Below, piece by piece: positions 1-6,094 of a stretch of DNA of 7,101 nt; position 1 is the first letter of the stretch; each line of letters begins with the position of its first letter. The position numbers were made by a program, and so were the translations under genes. Location: NCBI GenBank assembly GCA_016844425.1, contig JAERML010000064.1, positions 1 through 7,101 on the forward strand. The letters run 5' to 3'. This DNA comes from Bacteroidota bacterium (GTDB taxonomy: Bacteria; Bacteroidota; UBA10030; UBA6906). The notes under the pieces were generated by a model that ran no database searches, was not told the DNA's origin, and worked only from the letters and a program-made list of their open reading frames with translations.

Positions 1-637
1 TGCCGTTCGTAATGAATCGCTTCACACCCCGCAAGAACCACTTTCCTTGATCGTTCTGATATGCATGCAGTTTCACCGCCTGAAGATCAGAGCCGGCATC
101 GGGCTCGGTGAGCGCCATCGCCCCTGTGTGTTCTCCCGAACAGATCCTCGGGAGGAACTCTTGTCGCTGCTCTTCGGTCCCGAACTTTCTTATCGTATCA
201 CCGATATCCTGCAACCCATAGATGTTCATCAACGATGCGTCGGCCCGGGAGAGAATCTCCGTCACCATCATGTACAACGTAAACGGGAAGTTCAACCCGC
301 CATACTTCCGCGGGAGAATGGTGCCCATGAGATCCGCCTGGGCTAGTTGCTGGATGTTCTGACGTGTGCCTTCAGCATACGATACTTGTCCGTTCGCGAA
401 CGTGGCGCCTTCCTGGTCCACCCCCGCTGCCCGCGGAGCGATGGAATTCCCGGCAAGGTCCCCGACGACCTCCAGAACCTTCCGGTAGTTCTCCATTGCA
501 TCCTCATAGTTCACGGGGGCATGACTGAATTCCCTTGCCTGCGTGTAGTTGCTCTCAGCAAGAGCAACAATTTCTCTCAGGTCGAAGGAGTTAAAATGGA
601 AAAGGATGTCCCGATTATCTACGAAGAAATTTGGCAT
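1..637 (-). CDS. Acyl-CoA dehydrogenase, N-terminal part (runs off the left edge)
   Basis: This flavoenzyme would oxidise an acyl-CoA to the 2-enoyl-CoA and hand electrons to ETF. Translating the minus strand from the ATG at 637 gives 212 codons with no stop before the window edge, so the C-terminus is missing. Residues 1-60 (MPNFFVDNRDILFHF onward) resemble the N-terminal extension found in long FadE-like dehydrogenases of about 550-600 residues (Pfam AcylCoA_DH_N type). Next comes the helical N-terminal domain with PRKYGG (109-114). Residues 175-187, starting ALTEPDAGSD, fit the PROSITE acyl-CoA dehydrogenase signature 1, and FLRGVKRFITNG (201-212) is the usual strand after it. The start lies 5 bases beyond the etfA stop, so the two are almost certainly co-transcribed. 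Only a weak purine-rich stretch (GAAGTGAG) precedes the ATG. The acyl chain length cannot be told from this part. Confidence 0.93.
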   Translation of the reverse strand, partial: MPNFFVDNRDILFHFNSFDLREIVALAESNYTQAREFSHAPVNYEDAMENYRKVLEVVGDLAGNSIAPRAAGVDQEGATFANGQVSYAEGTRQNIQQLAQADLMGTILPRKYGGLNFPFTLYMMVTEILSRADASLMNIYGLQDIGDTIRKFGTEEQRQEFLPRICSGEHTGAMALTEPDAGSDLQAVKLHAYQNDQGKWFLRGVKRFITNG

Positions 638-642
638 CACAC

Positions 643-1662
643 TCACTTCAATTTGCTTTTGTACGCCTCGATGAACTTCGGAATGATTTCCATCGCATCA
701 CCTACTATTCCATAATGCGAGATGTCAAAAATTGGCGCATCCGGGTCGGTATTAATGGCGATTATCTTCTTCGCTTCCTGCATTCCGGCACGATGCTGGA
801 TTGCCCCAGAAATGCCTATCGCAAAGTACAACTTGGGGCGAACCGTCACTCCTGTCTGGCCCACCTGACGCTCATGGGGGATGAAGCCTGCGTCCACCGC
901 GGCGCGACTGCCTGCCACCTCCCCGCCGAGTGTATGTGCAAGTTCGTGCACAAGTCTGAAATTCTCCTTTGTTCCGAGCCCGTACCCTCCGGCAACTATG
1001 ATCGGGGCTCCCTTGAGATTTACCTTGTTCTCGACGCGGTGTTGTTCGACGATATGGACAAGCTCATCAATCTCATTCGGCTGATAAGGGACCTCAATAA
1101 CCCTCCCTGCATGGGGCTGGTCCAGCGGATGCATCTCCATGACGCCTTCGCGAACGGTGGCCATTTGGGTCGGACTGTCAGGGGCAATAATAGTGGCAAT
1201 GATATTACCCCCAAACGCGGGCCGGATTTGCAGCAGCAGGTTTTTGTATTCCTTTCCCAGATAGGATACGTCGCATATCCTGAGGTCAGTGCAATCCGCG
1301 GTCAGCCCGCTACGGGTATGCGACGCGACCCGTGGCGCCAGGTCACGTCCGATTACTGTCGCTCCAAAAAGAACCACGCGCGGCGTATGTTGCTCGACCA
1401 GGGAAGTCATAACCCTGCTGTACGGCAGAGTGCGAAATATCTTCAGGCTGGGATGCTCGACAACAAAGGATTCATCTACACCATAGCGGAATGTCTCCCT
1501 GGCAATGGACGTCGCGCCCTCTCCGATCACGACAGACTTCAACACTCCATTCATGCTCTCCGCGAGTTTCCTCCCTTTGCTAAGCAACTCAAGGCTGACG
1601 TCGACAGGCCTGCCGTCGCGTTGCTCAACAAACACCCACACATCGTTGCCAGTTTTGGCCAT
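643..1662 (-). CDS. etfA: Electron transfer flavoprotein, alpha subunit
   Basis: EtfA holds the FAD of the cytoplasmic ETF heterodimer, which moves electrons between acyl-CoA dehydrogenases and downstream acceptors. The protein has 339 residues, usual for the family. The N-terminal domain (about 1-200) contains [20 protein letters not shown] (105-124) and [12 protein letters not shown] (147-158), a wording closer to the clostridial/bacterial-type EtfA than to the mitochondrial type. The C-terminal FAD domain has [14 protein letters not shown] (246-259), QVGQTG (266-271) and SGAIQH (285-290), followed by AIN (302-304) and [13 protein letters not shown] (310-322). These are the conserved FAD contacts. 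It starts 4 bases after the etfB stop, and its own stop lies 5 bases before the dehydrogenase start. A weak GGGAT, inside the end of etfB, is the only ribosome-binding candidate. A 353-codon open frame on the opposite strand is a shadow of this gene. Confidence 0.97.
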   Translation of the reverse strand: MAKTGNDVWVFVEQRDGRPVDVSLELLSKGRKLAESMNGVLKSVVIGEGATSIARETFRYGVDESFVVEHPSLKIFRTLPYSRVMTSLVEQHTPRVVLFGATVIGRDLAPRVASHTRSGLTADCTDLRICDVSYLGKEYKNLLLQIRPAFGGNIIATIIAPDSPTQMATVREGVMEMHPLDQPHAGRVIEVPYQPNEIDELVHIVEQHRVENKVNLKGAPIIVAGGYGLGTKENFRLVHELAHTLGGEVAGSRAAVDAGFIPHERQVGQTGVTVRPKLYFAIGISGAIQHRAGMQEAKKIIAINTDPDAPIFDISHYGIVGDAMEIIPKFIEAYKSKLK

Positions 1663-1666
1663 TGCG

Positions 1667-2560
1667 TTATCCCAGAATTCGATCTTCCATAAGTGCGTCG
1701 ATCAACATGTTCATGCCAGCCTTGGAGTTTTCAACCCGTATCGGCGAGCTTCCCGCCAATACCACCGACTCGACTGCGTATACTTTTGTGGGAGAACCCT
1801 TGATGCCGCATCGGCCCACGTCGATGTGCAGATCGTCGGCTGTAAGCGTCGGAATGAACAAAGACCGGTTCGTGTATTCGTAGACGAGCTTGTCGATGTA
1901 AAGCAGGGAGTTTCCCTCCGCCAGTTTTTCAAGCTCCGAAAGCGATTTCGCACCTTTGTACGTCATCACCCGTTTTGCAGCGAAGGGACGAGGCTCCGCC
2001 GCATCCTTAAGGACAGTCACGAGGACAGGCAGGGTGCTTTCAAGAACCTCATTTCCCCCGTCTATTTTCCTCTTCACCCGCACGGATTTTTCTTTCACTT
2101 TGAGAATCTCTTCGGCGTATGTGATCTGTGGAATACCCAGTTTCTCCGCGGTTTGCGGCCCCACTTGGGCAGTGTCTCCGTCAATTGCCTGTCTGCCGGC
2201 AAAAACAAAATCATAGTTGCCGATCTTCCTGATGGCCTCACTCAACACATATGAAGTCGCAAGTGTATCCGCCCCGGCGAACTTCCGATCGGTGATAAGG
2301 TAGGCTTCATCGGCCCCCATGTACAAGCATTCCCTCAATACGTCCGAGGCACGCGGAGGTCCCATGGTAACTGCAGTTACCTTTCCGCCGAACTTGTCTT
2401 TAATTCTGAGTGCAAACTCCAGGGCAACCTTGTCCTCAAAATTAAATATGGCCGGGAGTTTGGCACGATTCACAGTACCGTCTTCCTTCATGACCTGCCC
2501 CGAAATATTCGACGTATCCGGGACTTGTTTCACCAGAACAATGGAGTTATGCATAGTCAT
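1667..2560 (-). CDS. etfB: Electron transfer flavoprotein, beta subunit
   Basis: EtfB is the partner of EtfA and binds AMP, or a second FAD in bifurcating ETFs. The protein is 297 residues, somewhat longer than the roughly 255-residue mitochondrial-type subunit. Visible motifs are VLVKQVPDTS (8-17), GGKVTAVTMGPP (58-69), MGADEAYLITDRKFAGADTL (81-100) and AGRQAIDGDTAQVGPQ (121-136). Residues 162-182 satisfy every position of the PROSITE ETF beta signature (V-x-R-x2-DGG-x-E, ending P-V-L-V-T). The DGDTAQVGP wording and the FNFEDKVALEFAL segment resemble clostridial and bifurcating-type EtfB rather than human ETFB. A second ATG two codons in (MHNSIVL) is an equally good start, since neither has a clear Shine-Dalgarno sequence. 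It is the first gene of the etfB-etfA-dehydrogenase group and follows a 340-base gap that should hold its promoter. Confidence 0.96.
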   Translation of the reverse strand: MTMHNSIVLVKQVPDTSNISGQVMKEDGTVNRAKLPAIFNFEDKVALEFALRIKDKFGGKVTAVTMGPPRASDVLRECLYMGADEAYLITDRKFAGADTLATSYVLSEAIRKIGNYDFVFAGRQAIDGDTAQVGPQTAEKLGIPQITYAEEILKVKEKSVRVKRKIDGGNEVLESTLPVLVTVLKDAAEPRPFAAKRVMTYKGAKSLSELEKLAEGNSLLYIDKLVYEYTNRSLFIPTLTADDLHIDVGRCGIKGSPTKVYAVESVVLAGSSPIRVENSKAGMNMLIDALMEDRILG

Positions 2561-2900
2561 TTTGCTCGAATGTTTGATGTCTCACCTGCCGCAGAAACAC
2601 TGCACACCGGTGGGCGCTGAATGGACCTACCGGTCGTTGGGGCAATTGTCAACAATTGCGCGCGGACGAACGAGATATCGGAGTTAGAGTTTGGGAAAGG
2701 ACTTACGGAATGATCACCAATGTTCTCTTTACTCAACCTGGTCGGCGCTTATACTCAGGTGCAGCGTGTAAAAGAACATCAGCAACGAGTGTCGGATGGA
2801 TCGGCAGACCTAAGGACAGCCCACCAGCAAACGATGTTGTGGAGTTTTGCCACAGGTATGGTAGTGAATTTTTCCGCAGCAATCAAACACCGATGATCCA
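2561..2900. other. Intergenic gap between malG and etfB
   Basis: These 340 bases hold no convincing gene. The only open frame of note, on the plus strand at about 2656-2904, has a low-complexity, unrecognisable translation. As the gap separates two functionally different minus-strand groups, it probably contains the end of the mal transcript and the promoter of etfB. A short 5-bp inverted repeat (TGTGG/CCACA at 2838-2854, 7-base loop) lies about 50 bases past the malG stop but has no adjacent U-tract, so I do not call a terminator. On the minus strand a TTGACA lies inside the palindrome at 2642-2659, but the hexamer 17 bases on (TAGGTC) is a poor -10, so no promoter is called either. Confidence 0.6.
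2642..2659. promoter_or_regulatory. 18-bp perfect palindrome upstream of etfB (operator candidate)
   Basis: The sequence GCAATTGTCAACAATTGC is two 8-base arms, GCAATTGT and ACAATTGC, separated by only CA. Such a short spacer does not suit an RNA hairpin but is typical of a site bound by a dimeric repressor. It lies about 80 bases upstream of the etfB start. On the minus strand it contains TTGACA, so bound protein could cover a -35 element. The regulator is unknown; it does not clearly match a fatty-acid regulator consensus that I know. Confidence 0.5.
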
Positions 2901-3734
2901 CTAGCCTTTCACGCTCCCCAGTGTAAGGCCCGAGACAAGGTACTTGCTAAGTGCGAGGAACAGAATCACAACGGGAATCGTCACGATGATGGACGATGCA
3001 CCGTAAAGTCCCCATTCTGTGGACATGTTGGACTCAAATGACTTGAGCCCCAGGGGGAGGGTCCAGAGCGACGAATCCTGAAGGATTTGTGCAGCCACAA
3101 GGTATTCTGCCCATGCTGTCATGAAGGAAAAGAGCGCTGTAATCACCAGGGCTGGGGTGGCAAGTGGGAGGATGATCTTATAGAACGCCTGGAATTGGTT
3201 GCAACCGTCAATGCGGGCCGCTTCCTCAAGACTATAGGGGATGGTATCGTAGTAACCTTTCATCGTCCAGATGGTGAATGGCAATGCGGTGGCCGTATAG
3301 ATGGTGATGACGCCGAGATACGTGTTGATCAGACCCAACTTGATGAGCATGATGTAGAGTGGGAGCAGAAGCATCGTGGCAGGGAACATCTGCGTCGTGA
3401 GCAGACTGAGTAACCCGATCTTCTTTCCAATGAAGGTGAATCTCGAGAAGGCATAGCCCGTCAAAGCAGCCAGAACAACGCCGGTAAGAGTCACCACCAG
3501 TGAGACAAAGATGCTGTTACCCATCCACACAAGGAAGGGTCGGTCCGCAAAGAGATCCACATAATTCTTGAAACTCGCGTTGTCCGGAATGATCTCCAGT
3601 GATGTTGAGAGGAGCCTGTCGGCTGGACGGAGCGAAATCGTCACCACCTGCAGGATGGGATACACCGCGATCACCGCAAAAAGAGTGAGGGCAAGATACG
3701 TGAAGAGCAGGCGGAGAAAGCGTTTGGAATTCAT
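2901..3734 (-). CDS. malG: Maltose/maltodextrin-type ABC transporter permease, MalG-like
   Basis: This is one of the two membrane subunits of a carbohydrate ABC importer (CUT1 family) in the cytoplasmic membrane. The protein is 277 residues. A first membrane helix lies at about 8-31, and further hydrophobic segments lie near 73-95, 106-131, 138-155, 194-212 and 247-264, giving the usual six. The EAA loop that docks on the ATPase is at 171-191: EAARIDGCNQFQAFYKIILP with the conserved G at 177 and the LP at the end. The C-terminus LVSGLTLGSVKG matches the MalG ending LTAGGVKG very closely. The start is the ATG at 3734; its leader is the repeat array rather than a Shine-Dalgarno sequence (CAACTCACTTC precedes the ATG). 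It follows the MalF-like permease gene after a 104-base spacer. The exact sugar cannot be told from the permease; a related oligosaccharide is possible. Confidence 0.95.
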   Translation of the reverse strand: MNSKRFLRLLFTYLALTLFAVIAVYPILQVVTISLRPADRLLSTSLEIIPDNASFKNYVDLFADRPFLVWMGNSIFVSLVVTLTGVVLAALTGYAFSRFTFIGKKIGLLSLLTTQMFPATMLLLPLYIMLIKLGLINTYLGVITIYTATALPFTIWTMKGYYDTIPYSLEEAARIDGCNQFQAFYKIILPLATPALVITALFSFMTAWAEYLVAAQILQDSSLWTLPLGLKSFESNMSTEWGLYGASSIIVTIPVVILFLALSKYLVSGLTLGSVKG

Positions 3735-3746
3735 GAAGTGAGTTGA

Positions 3747-3810
3747 GAGTCTATTGAGTCAAGAGTTTGTAGAGTTAAGAGTTTGTGGAATCAAGAGTTT
3801 GTAGAGTCTC
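3747..3810. repeat. Four tandem 16-bp units between malF and malG
   Basis: Four consecutive 16-base units start at 3747, 3763, 3779 and 3795. The common form is GAGTTTGTAGAGTTAA, and each unit is a 9-base GAGTNNNNN plus a 7-base GAGTNAA piece. Units differ from one another at a few positions, and the third has GAAT in place of the second GAGT. A partial unit (GAGTTGA) precedes them at about 3740. The array fills most of the 104-base malF-malG spacer and reaches to within about 12 bases of the malG start. The same GAGT motif forms the array upstream of malF. Confidence 0.85.
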
Positions 3811-3838
3811 TCATGGCAACAGATCGCCCCGTTGATTG

Positions 3839-4735
3839 CTAATATGCCGATTCCGTTGCCTTGGTTTTCTTCATGAAGAAAAGACTGAATGCCAACAGAA
3901 TGGCGAAGATCACCATCGAGAGTGCCGCGGCGTATCCGTAGCGGTAGAGATTGAACGCCGCCTTATACACGAACGACACGAGGATGTGCGTCTGGTCCGA
4001 TGGTTCTCCCGCGTTGCTGACAAGCCAGACAATGTTCAGATTATTAAAGGTCCAGACGGTGCCAAGGGTGATCGCCGGGATCATCACCGGGCGGAGAAGT
4101 GGAAACGTTATCTTGGTCAGCTTGTGCCGCCATGACGCCCCGTCGATATCCGCTGCCTCATACAACTCCTGAGGAATACTCTGAAGTGCTCCGAGTGCAA
4201 TCACCATCATAAACGGAAACCCCAGCCACACGTTGGTGAGTATGCAAGCAAGAAACGCTTCGGTCGGACTCTTGAGCCATTCCACCGCGGGCATGTTGAG
4301 GTACTTCGTCAGGATGAGATTGATGGAGCCATACTCGTAGTTGAACATTCCCCGCCACGTCAGCGCAACAATGTACTGCGGAATCGCCCACGGAAGAATC
4401 AACAGTGTCCGGAAGAAGGGCTTGCCTTTTATATCCTTCTGGTTGAGCAACAATGCAAGGAACACCCCGATGACGACATGGAATACAATGTTCACCACCG
4501 TCCAGATGATGGTCTTGGCAAACACGACATAAAAATCCGGCTGCGTCGGCTCGGTGAATACTTTGATATACTGCTGCGGTCCCGTGATGGTCCAATCCTT
4601 GATATGCCGCAGGCTCATGTTCGAGAACGAGATAACAACATTGTAGGCGAACGGATAGAACACTACCGCGGCGAGAATAAGGAACGCCGGGACAACAAGA
4701 AAGGCAATGAAGAGTTTGTGCGCGGTTCGGTTCAT
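3839..4735 (-). CDS. malF: Maltose/maltodextrin-type ABC transporter permease, MalF-like
   Basis: This is the second membrane subunit of the importer, paired with the MalG-like protein. At 298 residues it is the short form found in most bacteria, without the large periplasmic insertion of E. coli MalF (514 residues). A first membrane helix is at about 8-35 and others lie near 74-97, 107-127, 160-185, 217-237 and 267-288. The EAA loop is at 193-213: EAADIDGASWRHKLTKITFP with G199 conserved. The segment NNLNIVWLVSNAGEPSDQT (231-249) followed by YGYAAALS (266-273) is typical of MalF-type permeases. The ATG at 4735 is preceded by GACTCTTTCTT, which has no Shine-Dalgarno sequence and is itself part of the repeat array. 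It stands between malE and malG in the usual order. Confidence 0.95.
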   Translation of the reverse strand: MNRTAHKLFIAFLVVPAFLILAAVVFYPFAYNVVISFSNMSLRHIKDWTITGPQQYIKVFTEPTQPDFYVVFAKTIIWTVVNIVFHVVIGVFLALLLNQKDIKGKPFFRTLLILPWAIPQYIVALTWRGMFNYEYGSINLILTKYLNMPAVEWLKSPTEAFLACILTNVWLGFPFMMVIALGALQSIPQELYEAADIDGASWRHKLTKITFPLLRPVMIPAITLGTVWTFNNLNIVWLVSNAGEPSDQTHILVSFVYKAAFNLYRYGYAAALSMVIFAILLAFSLFFMKKTKATESAY

Positions 4736-4741
4736 AAGAAA

Positions 4742-4808
4742 GAGTCTGTAGAGTCGAAAGAGTTCGTGGAGTCCGTAGAGTCTATGGAGTCTATAGAGTT
4801 CGTTGAGT
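4742..4808. repeat. GAGT array with 9-bp period, malE-malF spacer
   Basis: GAGT recurs exactly every 9 bases at 4742, 4751, 4760, 4769, 4778, 4787, 4796 and 4805. The five bases after it vary but are often CTATA, CTGTA or TCGTG. This makes seven full units plus the GAGT core of an eighth. The array begins just 6 bases before the malF start codon. It is the same motif family as the 16-bp units between malF and malG. Confidence 0.88.
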
Positions 4809-4848
4809 TTTCAATACAACTCTATTGACTCTACAAACTCTATAGACT
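4788..4848 (-). promoter_or_regulatory. Long intercistronic stem-loop just after malE
   Basis: The 21-base arms 4788-4808 and 4828-4848 are complementary at 19 of 21 positions. In the minus-strand transcript one of the two differences becomes a G-U pair, leaving a single A-A mismatch. Inside, CAATA (4812-4816) pairs with TATTG (4823-4827), closing a 6-base loop and leaving a 3-base AAA bulge. The stem begins 4 bases after the malE stop. The transcript has no U-run after the stem, so it looks like an mRNA-stabilising or processing hairpin rather than an intrinsic terminator. The function is inferred from position. Confidence 0.75.
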
Positions 4849-4858
4849 GTTCTTACTC
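4819..4858. repeat. Inverted ACTC array with 9-bp period
   Basis: ACTC or ACTG recurs every 9 bases at 4819, 4828, 4837, 4846 (ACTG) and 4855. This is the reverse complement of the GAGT motif in the array immediately to its left, so the two arrays form a head-to-head inverted pair and can base-pair in more than one register. The last units run through the malE stop codon (4853-4855), so the repeat appears to touch the end of the gene. Confidence 0.8.
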
Positions 4859-6094
4859 ATTCAGCTCTTTGATCTTTCTCAATGCCAAATCCTGCATGTC
4901 ACGAGCGGCCTGTTCCGGTGTTTTCGCCCCGCCGAGAACAGCCTGATAGCTTGGGCGCATCGAATCCCAGATGGCACGCAGCTCGGGAACAACGGGCATG
5001 GTTCTCCCCCGCTCAATCTGGAGCGCGGAGTTCTTCAGGATGTCATCGTTCGTGACAAAATCCGATTGGACGGCTTCGATGCGCGTTGGCATGGTCCAGA
5101 GTTGCTTCGCTGTCTGCAACTGGATCTCCGGTTGCATCAGGAATTTCAGCAGCCGGACGACCAGCTCACGCTTTTCGCCTTCCACATTGACGTTCATTGA
5201 AAACCCCTTTGGCGAGATCATCGGCGCACACCAGAGGCCGGTACTCATGATTTTTGGAAGCGGCGCCACACCAAAGCTGATTCCTGCTTTCTTGTACCCT
5301 GCCCATGACCAATCCCCGTTGATGATCATCGCACTTTTTCCATCCTTGAAGAGGATATCCGCAATGTTGTAGTCCGCTTCGCCCGGAACAATTTTGTACT
5401 TGTCCCGAAGGTCACGGATGAACTTGAGTCCATTCACTGTCCCTTTCGAATCCAGTGTCGGCACTCCGTCGTCGGTCATCACCCAACCACCAAATCCGGT
5501 CATGAACGGAATGAAAAAGAAAGGCTCTGTATAGTTCCACGTGAGTGCGTACTGATCGAGTCTGCCATCACCGTCAGTGTCCCTCCTCAGTTTTTCCCCC
5601 ACACTTATCAGCTCTTCATCCGTTTGCGGCGGGCTTGAAATCAGATCACGATTGTAGATGAGTGTGAGATGGTTTCCAAGTTTGTCGGCCATCTGGTACA
5701 GGTGGCCCTTGTAATATGTAAGACCCTTGGGAATGATCTGGGCAAGGTAGGACGAGTCAAAGAGCGGCTCGAGTGGTTGGATAATTCCCATCACTTCAAA
5801 CGGCCCCACTTGATCCGATGGCCCGTAGACGAGTTCTGGTCCCTGTCCGGCAATGGCTGCCACAATAAACCCTGACCTGAGCTCCTCCGTTTCCTTGTAG
5901 ATCTCTTCAACCGTGATGCCCGGGTTTGCTTCCATGAACTGCCTGAGTTGATCGGCAAGGATGAGACGCTCATCCACCCTCATCTGATGCCAGATGACAA
6001 TATGGCGCGGATCCTGCTTCTGTTGGCAACCTGGTGCGAACAGAAGAACAAGACAGGCAACGATGCCGATGGTCAGTACTCGAATACCAGACAT
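4853..6094 (-). CDS. malE: Maltose-type extracellular solute-binding lipoprotein, MalE-like
   Basis: This protein would bind a malto-oligosaccharide outside the cytoplasmic membrane and deliver it to the two permeases. It is 413 residues. A hydrophobic signal peptide (3-22) ends FAPGC, and C23 would carry the lipid anchor; the -3 residue is Ala, so the lipobox is acceptable but not ideal. The mature part has the solute-binding family 1 layout: HIVIWHQM (31-38), [15 protein letters not shown] (85-99), [20 protein letters not shown] (132-151), [13 protein letters not shown] (252-264) and near the end [14 protein letters not shown] (366-379) with [14 protein letters not shown] (388-401). DTDGDGRLD (172-180) looks like a calcium-binding loop. 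The ATG at 6094 overlaps the end of the GH13 gene by 22 bases in another frame, which suggests translational coupling; no Shine-Dalgarno sequence is visible. The sugar specificity is inferred from the neighbours. Confidence 0.94.
   Translation of the reverse strand: MSGIRVLTIGIVACLVLLFAPGCQQKQDPRHIVIWHQMRVDERLILADQLRQFMEANPGITVEEIYKETEELRSGFIVAAIAGQGPELVYGPSDQVGPFEVMGIIQPLEPLFDSSYLAQIIPKGLTYYKGHLYQMADKLGNHLTLIYNRDLISSPPQTDEELISVGEKLRRDTDGDGRLDQYALTWNYTEPFFFIPFMTGFGGWVMTDDGVPTLDSKGTVNGLKFIRDLRDKYKIVPGEADYNIADILFKDGKSAMIINGDWSWAGYKKAGISFGVAPLPKIMSTGLWCAPMISPKGFSMNVNVEGEKRELVVRLLKFLMQPEIQLQTAKQLWTMPTRIEAVQSDFVTNDDILKNSALQIERGRTMPVVPELRAIWDSMRPSYQAVLGGAKTPEQAARDMQDLALRKIKELNE

Noticed and set aside
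631..1692. 353-codon open frame on the plus strand
   Set aside because: It lies wholly opposite etfA, whose translation carries clear ETF alpha motifs. The plus-strand translation resembles no known protein, so it is a by-product of codon bias.
1505..2254. 249-codon open frame on the plus strand
   Set aside because: It is antisense to the end of etfB and the start of etfA, and its translation shows no domain or motif. Shadow of real genes.
2735..2752. TATAAG-containing -10 promoter candidate on the minus strand
   Set aside because: The nearest -35-like TTTACA is only 13 bases away, too short a spacer, and the start would be far from etfB.
2838..2854. TGTGG/CCACA inverted repeat as terminator of the mal operon
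   Set aside because: The stem is only 5 bp with a 7-base loop and has no following U-tract on the minus strand.
2656..2904. 82-codon plus-strand frame in the malG-etfB gap
   Set aside because: It has no recognisable motif, no ribosome-binding site, and would converge on malG. The gap more likely holds regulatory sequence.
4788..4848. Intrinsic terminator after malE
   Set aside because: The stem is strong, but the transcript continues with mixed repeat sequence and no U-run, and malF and malG follow directly in the same operon.
4742..4858. CRISPR array
   Set aside because: The periodic units are 9 bases long with 4 conserved bases and no spacer-sized unique sequence. Repeats and spacers of CRISPR are each about 25-40 bases, and no cas genes are present.
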